Under the pieces are notes generated by a model. It did no database searches. It saw only the letters and a program-made list of their open reading frames with translations, and was not told where the DNA came from. From assembly GCA_028871195.1 (NCBI GenBank), contig JAGWNT010000026.1:1-43612 (forward strand): 43,612 nucleotides of DNA, written 5' to 3'. Every line of letters starts with the position of its first letter. Positions within the stretch are counted from its first letter, which is position 1. This DNA comes from REEB85 sp018971455 (lineage in GTDB: Bacteria > Pseudomonadota > Alphaproteobacteria > Acetobacterales > Acetobacteraceae). The position numbers and the translations under genes are program-made. Below, piece after piece: positions 1 to 9,453 of the stretch.

Positions 1-1
1 C

Positions 2-25
2 GGCATCATCGCCGTGCAGGATTAA
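2..25 (+). CDS. possible 3' end of an upstream gene
   Basis: One plus-strand frame entering from the left edge reads a few residues (GIIAVQD) and stops at TAA, 23-25. The following gene starts 105 bases later with its own ribosome binding site, so this could be the tail of an upstream gene. Seven residues cannot identify a product, and chance is a real alternative. Confidence 0.2.
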   Translation, partial: GIIAVQD

Positions 26-130
26 GGAAGGGTTTGCGCTGCCCGTCCGGCGCGGCGCGGCGGCGCGCACGGGGACGGGGTTGCCTGCCCGCCCATTCTA
101 CGGTCTGTTGGGCCGAACAAGGAATGGCAT

Positions 131-874
131 ATGACGACGGATCTCCTGCCGCGCAGCATCGAGTTGCAGGGCGCCTCCAACGTGCGCGACCTCGGTGGCT
201 GGCCGACCATGGACGGGCGGCGCGTGCGTTTCGGGCGCGTCTTCCGCGCCGCCGCCCTCGACGGGCTGACCGAAGCCGATATCGCGACCCTGCGCGCCAC
301 CGGGATCGCCTGCGTGTGCGATCTGCGCGGCGAGGCCGAGCGGGCCAGCGCGCCGTCACGCCTGCCCGATGTGGCGGTGCATGCGCTGTCGATCGACCCG
401 TCCCTGGGCGCCTCGCTGCGCGACATCGCCGCCACGCGCGAGACCACGGGCGAGGACGTCGCCGTGCTGATGCGCCGTGCCTACGTGGCCTATGCGCTGG
501 ACTGGTCGCACCGCTACCAGGCGATGTTCGACCTGCTGCTGGGTGGCGGCACGCCGCTGCTGTTCCATTGCACGGCGGGGAAGGACCGCACCGGGTTCGG
601 CGCGGCGCTGATCCTGACCGCGCTGGGCGTCGAGCGCAGCGCCATCGAGGCGGACTACCTCGCCACCAACACGCTGTGGCGGGGCGACAGCCGGATCGCC
701 GCCAAGCTGCCGCCGGCGGTGGCCGCGGTGCTGATGCGGGTGCAGCCGGATTTCCTCGCCGCCGCCTTCGCCGCGATCGACGCGGCCCATGGCGGGCTGG
801 AGGCCTATCTGGAACAGCGCATCGGCCTCGACGCTGGCCGGCGCCGCGCGTTGCGGGCGCAATTGCTCGAATAG
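131..874 (+). CDS. tyrosine-protein phosphatase-like protein (Y_phosphatase3 family)
   Basis: A 247-residue protein with the cysteine-phosphatase signature HCTAGKDRTG at residues 146-155: catalytic Cys147 and phosphate-binding Arg153. The N-terminal NVRDLGG motif (about 17-23) and the C-D-L-R segment near residue 65 are typical of the bacterial PtpB/SIW14-like group (DUF/Y_phosphatase3), which hydrolyses phosphotyrosine, phosphoserine or phosphoinositide substrates. The substrate cannot be told from sequence. No signal peptide is evident, so it is probably cytoplasmic. The ATG at 131 follows AAGGA with 7-base spacing. Its TAG stop ends at 874 and the convergent phosphotransferase gene's stop begins at 875, so the two genes abut with no spacer. 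The family call is good; the physiological role is unknown. Confidence 0.85.
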   Translation: MTTDLLPRSIELQGASNVRDLGGWPTMDGRRVRFGRVFRAAALDGLTEADIATLRATGIACVCDLRGEAERASAPSRLPDVAVHALSIDPSLGASLRDIAATRETTGEDVAVLMRRAYVAYALDWSHRYQAMFDLLLGGGTPLLFHCTAGKDRTGFGAALILTALGVERSAIEADYLATNTLWRGDSRIAAKLPPAVAAVLMRVQPDFLAAAFAAIDAAHGGLEAYLEQRIGLDAGRRRALRAQLLE

Positions 875-1930
875 CTACCTTCCGGCGAGCGCCATGGCCT
901 TGCCGAGCAGCGCGTCGACCCGTGTGCCGAAGGCGGCGAAACGCGCATCCGTCGTCTGGCCGCGCCGGTAGCGGATGTAGATCTGCTGGATGATGACGGC
1001 GAGCTTGAAGGTACTGAAGGCGCAATACCAGTTGATGGCGCCGACATCGCGCCCGGTGCGCGCGGCGTAGCGCGCAACCGCCTCGGCCCGGCTGGGAAAG
1101 CCCGGGTACCAGAACGGCATCGCCGCCGCCGCGATCCAGCGCGGATCATCCTTCGGCTCGGCCCAGTAGGTCAGCAGATAGCCGAGATCGAGCAGCGGAT
1201 CGCCGCGCGTGCACATGTCCCAGTCCAGCACCGCGACGGGGCGCGCGGGGTCGGCCGGATCGACCAGCAGGTTGTCGAGCTTGAAATCATTGTGCAGCAG
1301 CACCGGCGCCGCCGAGGCCGGCATGCGGGCGGCGAGCCAGTCGAGCAGCGGCGCGGTTTCACCGCGCGGCGCCTCCAGCGCATCATGCCATCGTCGCGCC
1401 CAGCCCTCGAGCTGGCGGGCGACGAAACCCTCGGGGCGACCGAGCGTGTCGAGGCCGATGGCGGCGGCATCCACGGCGTGCAACTCGGCGAGCACGTCGA
1501 TCATCATCTCGCCGATGCGCCGCGCGAGATCGGGCCGCCCGCGATAGGCCGCGGGCAGATCGGTGGTGATGACGGCCCCGCGCCGGCGCTCGGCCAGCAT
1601 GAACACCGCGCCGATGACGCTTTCATCCTCGCACAGGGCGAGGCTGCGCGGGGCGAGCGGAAAGGCGCGGTGCAGAACGGCCAGCACGCGGTGCTCGCGC
1701 CGCATGTCGTGCGCGCCGGGCGCCACCGGCCCGAGGGGCGGACGGCGGAGGACGAGTTCCTGCCCGCCCACGCGCAGCAGGTAGGTGAGGTTGGCGTGGC
1801 CCGAGGTGAAGCGGCTGGCGGAAATCTCGCCGGTGAGGCCGAGATGCGCGCGCAGCCAGAGGGCGAGGCGCGGCAGATCGAGCGCCTCTTCCGGTGGCGG
1901 CGGCGCGGTCTCGGCGGCCGCGTCACGCAT
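875..1930 (-). CDS. phosphotransferase family protein (APH fold, ACAD10/11-type kinase)
   Basis: A 351-residue aminoglycoside-phosphotransferase-fold protein. The catalytic loop is HNDFKLDN at 213-220 (catalytic Asp215) and the metal-binding motif is DWD at 236-238. This subfamily is usually encoded beside an acyl-CoA dehydrogenase and matches the kinase domain of ACAD10/ACAD11 and the LvaA kinase of levulinate catabolism, which phosphorylate the hydroxyl of 4-hydroxyacyl-CoAs. The neighbouring gene is exactly such a dehydrogenase, so the same role is inferred here, although antibiotic resistance is the fold's better-known activity. I chose the ATG at 1930 because GAGG lies 6 bases before it. 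A TTG at 1942, overlapping the upstream stop, would add four residues. It is in an operon with the upstream dehydrogenase. Confidence 0.85.
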   Translation of the reverse strand: MRDAAAETAPPPPEEALDLPRLALWLRAHLGLTGEISASRFTSGHANLTYLLRVGGQELVLRRPPLGPVAPGAHDMRREHRVLAVLHRAFPLAPRSLALCEDESVIGAVFMLAERRRGAVITTDLPAAYRGRPDLARRIGEMMIDVLAELHAVDAAAIGLDTLGRPEGFVARQLEGWARRWHDALEAPRGETAPLLDWLAARMPASAAPVLLHNDFKLDNLLVDPADPARPVAVLDWDMCTRGDPLLDLGYLLTYWAEPKDDPRWIAAAAMPFWYPGFPSRAEAVARYAARTGRDVGAINWYCAFSTFKLAVIIQQIYIRYRRGQTTDARFAAFGTRVDALLGKAMALAGR

Positions 1931-1938
1931 CCGCGGCC

Positions 1939-3153
<1,215 letters not shown>

Positions 3154-3285
3154 GGCTTCCCCCGACTGGTCGCGCGGCCTGCGGCGCGGCCCATAGCAGC
3201 ACTGGCGCGCGGGCAGGGAAACCCCCGCCCCGAACAAGGCGGCGCGGGAAGATGGCCGGCCGGCGGCGGCAGGGCGCGCCGCACC

Positions 3286-3984
3286 TCAGTCGGCGGGTGG
3301 GCCGACCCGCGCCGCCCCCAGGATGGGCCCGCCCGGGGCCTGCACGATGACGGCCAGGTGCTCGCCCGAGGGTCGGGGCGCCATCAGCACCGTCGCCGCA
3401 CCGGACCATGGCCCGATATCGACCAGTGATCGGACGATGTTGGATTCGATCAGGGTCCGCCCGGCATTCTCTCCCCGGCCGACCGGCGTGCGGTGCCGGG
3501 AATCGTATCCGATCAGCCACACCCTGCCCTCCCCGCTGCCGGCGGCGATGGTCACCGCCAGCCCCGCGCCGGTCCGGGCGACGGAAATCGGCACCGCCGG
3601 GCCGCCCGCCGCGGCGGCCACCGCGCGCAGCACGGCCGCGCGGTCGGAGCCGATGGCGTCGAAGCGCCCGTCGATGACGGCCTGCGGCGTGTAGATGCCG
3701 CCCTGCCCGGAGATCGGCACATACCGGCGCTGCCGCTCGGTCGCGCCGGCGAAGGAGAACGGATCGCGCCAGCCGAGACCGTTCCAGTAGGTGACGTGCA
3801 GGGCCAAAGGCAGGATATCCGGCCGGTCGCGGGCCAGCCCGGTCAGCACCTGGTCGGCGGGCGGGCAGGAGGAGCAGCCCTCGGAGGTGAACAGCTCGAC
3901 CACCACCGGGCGGGCCGGCGGCGCGGCATGGGCGACGGCACAGGCGACGGCGAGCATGACGCCGGCGGTCAGAGACACGCGCAC
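3286..3984 (-). CDS. DUF1223 thioredoxin-like exported protein
   Basis: A 232-residue protein. A Sec-type signal peptide covers about residues 1-20, ending in AHA. The mature start carries VVVELFTSEGCSSCPPAD, the hallmark of DUF1223 proteins, with a CxxC pair (Cys37, Cys40) in a thioredoxin-like fold. A redox role in the envelope is likely but unproven, and the partner is unknown. GTG 3984 is preferred as start because AGGAGG lies 5 bases before it; the frame also has GTG codons at 4008 and 3978. It is transcribed away from the ABC importer operon, with 208 bases between the two starts. The 132 bases between its stop and the dehydrogenase start (3154-3285) show no gene. Confidence 0.8.
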   Translation of the reverse strand: MRVSLTAGVMLAVACAVAHAAPPARPVVVELFTSEGCSSCPPADQVLTGLARDRPDILPLALHVTYWNGLGWRDPFSFAGATERQRRYVPISGQGGIYTPQAVIDGRFDAIGSDRAAVLRAVAAAAGGPAVPISVARTGAGLAVTIAAGSGEGRVWLIGYDSRHRTPVGRGENAGRTLIESNIVRSLVDIGPWSGAATVLMAPRPSGEHLAVIVQAPGGPILGAARVGPPAD

Positions 3985-4084
3985 AGGCCCCTCCTTGGAT
4001 TCAATCACCCGATCCGTCCGCCAGGAGACTCCCCACCGCGGCGGGCGTTACGCATGTGTGTCATCGGCGTGACGCCGAACCGTC

Positions 4085-4108
4085 ATCAAGGCCGGCGCCG
4101 GCCATGAT
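4085..4108. promoter_or_regulatory. 24-bp imperfect palindrome in a divergent promoter region
   Basis: The sequence is symmetric about 4096/4097. A perfect 14-bp core (4090-4103, GGCCGGCGCCGGCC) is flanked on both sides by ATCA/TGAT arms, with only an A-A mismatch between. It lies between the starts of the DUF1223 gene (3984) and the peptide ABC operon (4193). Dyad symmetry of this length fits an operator for a dimeric regulator, or a strong hairpin in the leader. The regulator is unknown. The core uses only G and C, so part of the symmetry could be compositional chance. Confidence 0.4.
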
Positions 4109-4192
4109 AGGCAGCCGGCGACGCGGAGTTTGCAACCCCGGCCGAATGCGTCACTCTGACGCCGGCCCGGCCACACGGAGGATATCGACGAC

Positions 4193-5767
4193 ATGCGCAT
4201 TTCCCGACGGGCGCTGCTGGGCGCCACCGCCGCCGGATTGCCGCGCTTTGCCATCGCCCAGAGCGCCGCCCCCGATCGCCGCCCGACCATCACGGTCGCG
4301 GTGCAGAAGATCGCCAATACCGGTATGCTCGACCCCCTGCACGAACAATCCTCCAACGCCTCCGAGCACTGGGTCGGCTCGATCCTGGAGACGCTGATCG
4401 CGCGCAACCAGCAGGGCCATCTGGAGCGCGTGCCGGGGCTGGCCAGCGCGTGGAAGCGCATTGACGAGCGCACCGTGGAACTCACGCTGCGGGCGGGCGT
4501 GAAGCTGCACAATGGCGACACGATGACGGCCGAGGATGTCGCCTTCTCCTTCGGCCCGGAGCGCATGTTCGGTCCGGCCACCGCGCAGAACGGCCTGTCA
4601 CCCGATATCCCCTCGATCGCCCGCCGGCACTGGCCGGCGCTCGACAAGGTGCAGGTGATGGACGCACAGACGGTGCGTTTCATCAACAAGACGCCGGACA
4701 TCACCATGGAGGGCCGCCTCTCGGCCGGGGGGAGCGAGATCGTCTCGCGCCGGGCCTGGATCGAGGGCGGCAACTGGCGCGCCAATGCGCTCCACCCGGT
4801 GGGCAGCGGACCGTACAAGCTGCGCCACTTCACCCCGGACGGCGAGCTCGTGCTTGACGCGCATGACGCGTATTGGGGCGGCCGCCCGCCCATCCGCACG
4901 CTGCGCTTCCTCGAGGTGCCGGAGACCGCCTCGCGTATCAACGGCCTGCTCTCGGGGCAGTATGATTTCGCCACCGACATCCCGCCCGACCAGATCAAGG
5001 GCATCGAGGCCCATCAGGGCTTCCAGGTGCTCGGCGGGCTGGTGCTGAACCACCGCATCGTTGCCTTCGACCTGCACCACCCGGCCCTGGCCGACCCGCG
5101 CATCCGCCTGGCCATGGCCCACGCCGTCGACGGGCAGGCCATCGTCGATGCGCTGTGGGCCGGGCGCTCGCGCGTGCCGCCCGGGCTGCAATGGGAGTTC
5201 TACGGCGCCATGTTCGTCAAGGGCTGGCAGGTGCCCAAGACCGACGCCGCGCAGGCCCGCGCGCTGATCAAGGCGGCCGGCTACAAGGGCGAGCCGATCG
5301 CCTACCGGGTGCGCAACGACTACTACACCGCCGAGGTCGCCACCGCGCAGATTCTCGCCGAGCTGTGGAAGCAGGTGGGGCTCAACATCGACCTCCAGGT
5401 CAAGGAGAACTGGGCGGAGGTGCTGAACAAGACCGGGCGCGGCGTGCGCGACTGGTCGAATTCCGCGGTGTTCGACGATCCGGTCTCCTCCATCGTCAAC
5501 CAGCATGGCCCGCACGGCGCGCAACAGACCAACGGCGAGTGGACCAATGCGGAGATGAACCGCCTCTCGGTCGAGCTCGAGACCAGCATGGACATGGCCC
5601 GCCGCCACGCCATCTTCGCGCGCATGCTGCAAATCTGCGAGCGCGAGGACCCGGCCTACGCGGTCCTGCACCAGAACGCCGCCTTCACCGCCAAGAAACG
5701 CGCCCTGCCGTGGCAGGCACCGCCGTCGTTCTTCCTCGATTTCAGTCCGCGCAACTGGCACGGCTGA
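4193..5767 (+). CDS. ABC transporter substrate-binding protein, family 5 (peptide/nickel type)
   Basis: A 524-residue periplasmic binding protein. The N-terminus SRRALLGATAAGL resembles a Tat signal and ends AIAQ. The mature part has SBP_bac_5 features: the lobe-I segment LTLRAGVKLHNGDTMTAEDV, and later ANALHPVGSGPYKL, typical of DppA/OppA/NikA relatives. It would capture an oligopeptide, nickel chelate or similar solute for the two permeases that follow. The ATG at 4193 has GGAGG upstream, at slightly long spacing (11 bases). Its TGA overlaps the ATG of the first permease, so the operon is translationally coupled. The substrate cannot be told from sequence. Confidence 0.9.
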   Translation: MRISRRALLGATAAGLPRFAIAQSAAPDRRPTITVAVQKIANTGMLDPLHEQSSNASEHWVGSILETLIARNQQGHLERVPGLASAWKRIDERTVELTLRAGVKLHNGDTMTAEDVAFSFGPERMFGPATAQNGLSPDIPSIARRHWPALDKVQVMDAQTVRFINKTPDITMEGRLSAGGSEIVSRRAWIEGGNWRANALHPVGSGPYKLRHFTPDGELVLDAHDAYWGGRPPIRTLRFLEVPETASRINGLLSGQYDFATDIPPDQIKGIEAHQGFQVLGGLVLNHRIVAFDLHHPALADPRIRLAMAHAVDGQAIVDALWAGRSRVPPGLQWEFYGAMFVKGWQVPKTDAAQARALIKAAGYKGEPIAYRVRNDYYTAEVATAQILAELWKQVGLNIDLQVKENWAEVLNKTGRGVRDWSNSAVFDDPVSSIVNQHGPHGAQQTNGEWTNAEMNRLSVELETSMDMARRHAIFARMLQICEREDPAYAVLHQNAAFTAKKRALPWQAPPSFFLDFSPRNWHG

Positions 5768-6687
5768 TGCGGCGCTTCGTGGCCCTGCGCCTGCTGCGCG
5801 CGGGCCTCGCGGTGCTGCTGGTGGTGAGCTTCGCCTTTGTCGTGCTGCGCCTGGCCGGCGACCCGGCGCGGGTGCTGCTCGGCCCCGATACGCCGGCCCC
5901 GGCTGTGGCCGCGTTCCGCCGCGCCTGGGGCCTCGATCGGCCGCTCTGGGTGCAGTATCTGCGCTACATCGCGGCGATCGCGCGCGGCGATCTCGGCTGG
6001 TCGATGCGCGAGGGGCGGCCGGCCTTCGGACTGGTGATCGCGCATATCCCGGCGACCCTGGCGCTGACCGTGCCCGCCCTGCTGCTCAAGCTGGCCGTCG
6101 GCATCCCCGCCGGCATGCAGGCCGCCCTGCACCGCAACTCGCTGACCGATCGGCTGGTGATGGCCGGGGCCGTCGCCGGCTTCACGGTGCCGAGCTTCGT
6201 GCTCGGGCTGGTGCTGGTGCTGGTCTTTGCCGTGCAGCTCCGCTGGCTGCCGGCGGGCGGCGAGGATGGCTGGCGCGGTCTCATCCTACCTGTTCTCACC
6301 CTTGGTTTCGGCGGCGCCGGGATTCTCGCCCGCTTCACGCGCAGCGCCATGCTCGAAGTGCTCGGCCAGCCCTATATCCGCACGGCGCGGGCCAAGGGGG
6401 TCACCTGGGGCCGGGTGATCTGGCGCCATGCCGGCCCGAACGCCGCCATCCCCATCGTCACGGTCACCGGATTTCTGGTCGGCAACCTGCTGGCCGGCGC
6501 GGTGGTGGTGGAGAGCGTCTTCAGCTGGCCGGGGGTCGGCCGGCTTCTGGTGCTGGCGGTAGCCAACCGCGACCTCGCCGTCGTGCAATGCATTCTGCTG
6601 CTCACCGCGGGCACCATGGTGCTGTCCAATTTCCTGGTGGACATGCTCTACGGCATGCTCGATCCGCGGCTGCGGGCGCATCATTGA
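5767..6687 (+). CDS. ABC transporter permease (DppB/OppB-like)
   Basis: A 306-residue inner membrane protein with about six hydrophobic segments. It has the DppB-type N-terminus (short charged start, then FVVLRLAGDPARVLLGPD) and the cytoplasmic EAA loop near YIRTARAKGVTW, which docks on the ATPase. The ATG at 5767 overlaps the TGA of the binding-protein gene. It pairs with the next gene to form the transmembrane channel of a peptide/nickel-type importer. No frameshift is seen. Confidence 0.9.
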   Translation: MRRFVALRLLRAGLAVLLVVSFAFVVLRLAGDPARVLLGPDTPAPAVAAFRRAWGLDRPLWVQYLRYIAAIARGDLGWSMREGRPAFGLVIAHIPATLALTVPALLLKLAVGIPAGMQAALHRNSLTDRLVMAGAVAGFTVPSFVLGLVLVLVFAVQLRWLPAGGEDGWRGLILPVLTLGFGGAGILARFTRSAMLEVLGQPYIRTARAKGVTWGRVIWRHAGPNAAIPIVTVTGFLVGNLLAGAVVVESVFSWPGVGRLLVLAVANRDLAVVQCILLLTAGTMVLSNFLVDMLYGMLDPRLRAHH

Positions 6688-6688
6688 A

Positions 6689-7564
6689 ATGAGCAATGAC
6701 GGCGCGGCCAGCGACCGGAGCAGCAGCCGGAGCAGCAATCGGGGCGGCGTGCCGCGGGCGGTGCGCGCGGCGTGTTTGTGGCTGGGCCTGATGCTGGCCA
6801 CGGCCCTGCTGGCCGACCTCATCCGGCCCTATGGCATCACCGCGCTGGACCTGCGCGCGCGGCTGATGCCGCCCTGGGGATTCGGCGGCGTCGCGGCCCA
6901 TGCGCTGGGGACCGACGAGCTGGGCCGCGACGTGCTCAGCCGCCTCATCGTCTCGGTGCGTCTCAGCCTGGCGATCGCCTTCGGCGCCACCGCCATCGCG
7001 GTGACGTTCGGCACGACGATGGGCTTCTGCGCCGCGCATTTCCGTGGCTGGGTCGAGCAGTTCGTGCTGCTGATGGTGGATTTTCAGGCGAGCCTTCCCT
7101 TCCTCATCCTGGCCCTGGCCGTGCTGGCCTTTCTCGGCACTTCGCTGTGGCTCTTCGTCGCGCTGCTTGGCCTCTATGGCTGGGAACGCCACGCCCGCAT
7201 GGCGCGCGGGCTGGCGATGGCGGCGCAGGCGCAGGGCTACGCCGCGGCAATCCGCCAGCTCGGCGCGACGCCGCTACGGGTCTATCTGCGCCACGTCCTG
7301 CCCAATGTCGCGGCGAGCCTGATCGTCGGCGCGACGCTGGCCTTCCCCGACATCGTGCTGCTGGAGAGCGGCCTGTCCTTCCTAGGCCTGGGCGTGCAGC
7401 CGCCGATGACCAGCCTCGGCAGCATGGTCGGCTATGGGCGGGAATATCTGCTGCGCGCGCCGTGGATCCTGCTCGCGCCGAGCCTGGTGATCGTGCTGAC
7501 CACGCTGGCCGTCAGCCTGCTCGGCGACTGGCTGCGCGACCGGCTGGATCCCACGCTCGCCTGA
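6689..7564 (+). CDS. ABC transporter permease (DppC/OppC-like)
   Basis: A 291-residue inner membrane protein starting 1 base after the DppB-like stop. It carries the DppC hallmark HALGTDELGRDVLSR, the EAA loop ARGLAMAAQAQGYAAAIRQL, and the C-terminal LSFLGLGVQPP motif. These place it as the second channel subunit. No DppD/DppF ATPase gene follows: the next gene encodes an exported phosphatase with its own upstream region. The importer must therefore borrow ATPases from elsewhere, or their genes lie outside this window. Confidence 0.9.
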   Translation: MSNDGAASDRSSSRSSNRGGVPRAVRAACLWLGLMLATALLADLIRPYGITALDLRARLMPPWGFGGVAAHALGTDELGRDVLSRLIVSVRLSLAIAFGATAIAVTFGTTMGFCAAHFRGWVEQFVLLMVDFQASLPFLILALAVLAFLGTSLWLFVALLGLYGWERHARMARGLAMAAQAQGYAAAIRQLGATPLRVYLRHVLPNVAASLIVGATLAFPDIVLLESGLSFLGLGVQPPMTSLGSMVGYGREYLLRAPWILLAPSLVIVLTTLAVSLLGDWLRDRLDPTLA

Positions 7565-7604
7565 GCCTGGCGCCGCGGGAGTTGATGCGTGACAGGGGCC
7601 GCAT

Positions 7605-7622
7605 GGGTCATAATTCATTCAC
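7605..7622 (+). promoter_or_regulatory. Pho-box-like sequence (candidate PhoB site)
   Basis: The 18 bases GGGTCATAATTCATTCAC match 13 of 18 positions of the PhoB consensus as I recall it (two TGTCA-type half-sites 11 bases apart). It lies 58 bases upstream of an exported phosphatase-family gene, a natural target of phosphate starvation control. No good -10 hexamer is evident at the standard distance; TAGAAC at 7645-7650 is the nearest candidate. Confidence 0.4.
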
Positions 7623-7679
7623 ACGCGGCCCGGCAGCCTTGCCCTAGAACCGCGCCACATTTCGTCGCGAGGATTCCCC

Positions 7680-9323
7680 ATGATGCATCGCCAAGGCCTG
7701 CTTGCCACCGCCGCCCTGATGACCCTGGCGGGGAGCGCCGCCGCCCTTGCCGCCCCGGCGCCGACGGCCACCCCGATCCAGCATCTCGTCGTGCTGTTCA
7801 ACGAGAATGTCTCGTTCGACCATTACTTCGCGACCTACCCCAAGAGCGTCAACAAGGCCGGCGAGCCCGCCTTCACGGCCGCTGCCGGCACGCCCGCGGT
7901 GAACAACCTGGCCGCCGCCCACCTGCTGACCGGCAACCCCAACGCGGGTGCCGCCAATGGCGCCGCCGCCGCCGAGCCCTTCCGCCTCGACCGCTCGCAG
8001 GCCGCCACCGCCGACCAGAACCATGCCTACACGGCCGAGCAGCAGGCCTATAACGGCGGCAAGGCCGATCTGTTCCCCAAATTCACCGGCAAGGGCTCGC
8101 CGGGCGGCAAGGGCGCCTTCGCCGCGCCGGGCCAGGTGATGGGGTATTACGACGGCAACACCGTCACCGGCCTGTGGCAGTACGCCCAGCATTTCGCGAT
8201 GAGCGACAACGCCTACACCGACACGTACGGGCCCTCGACCCCCGGCGCGCTCGAAGTGGTGGCCGGCCAGACCAACGGCATGCACATCGTCGCGACCACC
8301 AAAAAGCCGTTCACGATGGCCGCCTATTCGTACTACATCAATGATGGCCAGGGCGGCCTGACGATGATCAACGATGTCGATCCGGCCGACGATGTCTGCT
8401 CCTCGCCGAAAGACCAGGTGCTGATGACCGGCAAGAACATCGGCGACCTGCTCAACGCGGCCCATATCAGCTGGGGCGGCTTCATGGGAGGCTTCGACCT
8501 TTCAGTGAAGAATGCCGATGGCAGCACCGGCTGCAAGCGCAGCACGCTGTCTACCGTCGTCGGCGCCAAGGTCGCTGACTACATCCCGCACCATAACTGG
8601 TTCCAGTACTACACCTCGACCGCCAACCCGACCCATGCCCGCCCGAGCTCGGTGCAGGCGATCGGCAGCAGCGTGACCGCCGACGGCAAGACGGCCGAGC
8701 CGGCCAATCACGAATACGATCTCAACGATTTCTACGCCGCCGTGCGCGCCGGCAATTTCCCGGCCGTCTCCTTCATCAAGCTGCCCTCCTACCAGGACGG
8801 CCATGCCGGCTACTCCGACCCGCTCGACGAACAGGCCGGCAGCGTGCAGCTCATCAACTTCCTGGAGCAGCAGCCGGACTGGAAGACCACCGCCGTGGTC
8901 ATCACCTGGGACGATTCGGATGGCTGGTACGATCACGCCTTCACCAAGCCGACCAATGCCTCGGCCGACCCGCAGGCCGACCAGCTCGACGGGCCGGGCA
9001 AGTGCGGTACGGGCACGCCGCTCGCCGGTGTGGCCGGCAAGCCGGTGAATGGCCGCTGCGGCCCCGGCACGCGCATCCCCTTCCTGGTGATCTCGCCCTG
9101 GGTGAAGGCCAACTCTGTCAGCCACACCGCCATCAGCCAGGCTTCGGTGGTGCGCTTCATCGAAGATAACTGGCTGCATGGCGCGCGCCTCGGCGGCGGC
9201 TCGTTCGATGCCACCACCGGCTCGATGATGGACCTGTTCGACTTCAAGTCGGGCGGCAAGACCCCGGTGCTGTTCCTCGACCCGGCGACCGGGACGAAGC
9301 TGGCTGCCGCGCCGAAGGGGTGA
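7680..9323 (+). CDS. exported acid phosphatase / phospholipase C family phosphoesterase (PF04185)
   Basis: A 547-residue protein with a Sec-type signal peptide (about residues 1-25, ending ALA). The mature start IQHLVVLFNENVSFDHYF is the metal-binding and nucleophile region of the PF04185 phosphoesterase family (AcpA acid phosphatases, PlcC phospholipases). Later blocks include SDNAYTDTYGPSTPGALEVVAGQTNG, here split over about 180-205, and VVITWDDSDGWYDH with further metal ligands. It should release phosphate from phosphomonoesters or phospholipid headgroups in the periplasm or outside the cell. ATG 7680 follows GAGG by 7 bases; an ATG at 7683 is a close alternative. The upstream Pho-box-like sequence and the downstream hairpin suggest an independent unit. 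Confidence 0.88.
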   Translation: MMHRQGLLATAALMTLAGSAAALAAPAPTATPIQHLVVLFNENVSFDHYFATYPKSVNKAGEPAFTAAAGTPAVNNLAAAHLLTGNPNAGAANGAAAAEPFRLDRSQAATADQNHAYTAEQQAYNGGKADLFPKFTGKGSPGGKGAFAAPGQVMGYYDGNTVTGLWQYAQHFAMSDNAYTDTYGPSTPGALEVVAGQTNGMHIVATTKKPFTMAAYSYYINDGQGGLTMINDVDPADDVCSSPKDQVLMTGKNIGDLLNAAHISWGGFMGGFDLSVKNADGSTGCKRSTLSTVVGAKVADYIPHHNWFQYYTSTANPTHARPSSVQAIGSSVTADGKTAEPANHEYDLNDFYAAVRAGNFPAVSFIKLPSYQDGHAGYSDPLDEQAGSVQLINFLEQQPDWKTTAVVITWDDSDGWYDHAFTKPTNASADPQADQLDGPGKCGTGTPLAGVAGKPVNGRCGPGTRIPFLVISPWVKANSVSHTAISQASVVRFIEDNWLHGARLGGGSFDATTGSMMDLFDFKSGGKTPVLFLDPATGTKLAAAPKG

Positions 9324-9329
9324 GGCATG

Positions 9330-9358
9330 ATCCCCGCCCGGCGCTGCCGGGTGGGGAT
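9330..9358 (+). terminator. strong hairpin after the phosphatase gene
   Basis: A 13-bp stem (9330-9342 with 9346-9358, one G-T wobble) closes a 3-base GCT loop, 7 bases after the phosphatase stop. No U-tract follows (TAACCC), so intrinsic termination is likely but not certain. Confidence 0.55.
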
Positions 9359-9374
9359 TAACCCAGTTCGTGCG

Positions 9375-9380
9375 TATAAT
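9375..9380 (+). promoter_or_regulatory. candidate -10 element upstream of cysH
   Basis: A perfect TATAAT hexamer in an AT-rich stretch about 70 bases before the cysH start. No convincing -35 sits 16-18 bases upstream, since that position falls in the terminator hairpin. Transcription might therefore need an activator. Confidence 0.4.
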
Positions 9381-9411
9381 ATAGATTCCACTTTCATGAT
9401 TCGTCGTTTCA

Positions 9412-9453
9412 TGCATGCTGGAGCCGAAACCACAGTTTTGGCACCAGCATGCG
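9412..9453 (+). promoter_or_regulatory. long leader hairpin enclosing the cysH start codon
   Basis: Bases 9412-9430 pair with 9435-9453: 18 of 19 positions pair (two by wobble), with a single A-A mismatch and a CACA loop. The ATG of cysH (9449-9451) and the whole region where a ribosome binding site should lie are inside the 3' arm. Such a fold would block translation start unless opened, or it may act as a DNA operator (arms GCATGCTGG/CCAGCATGC). Confidence 0.6.

Noticed and set aside
875..1930. Aminoglycoside resistance gene
   Set aside because: The APH fold is clear, but the gene is coupled to an ACAD11-like dehydrogenase, which points to acyl-CoA metabolism.
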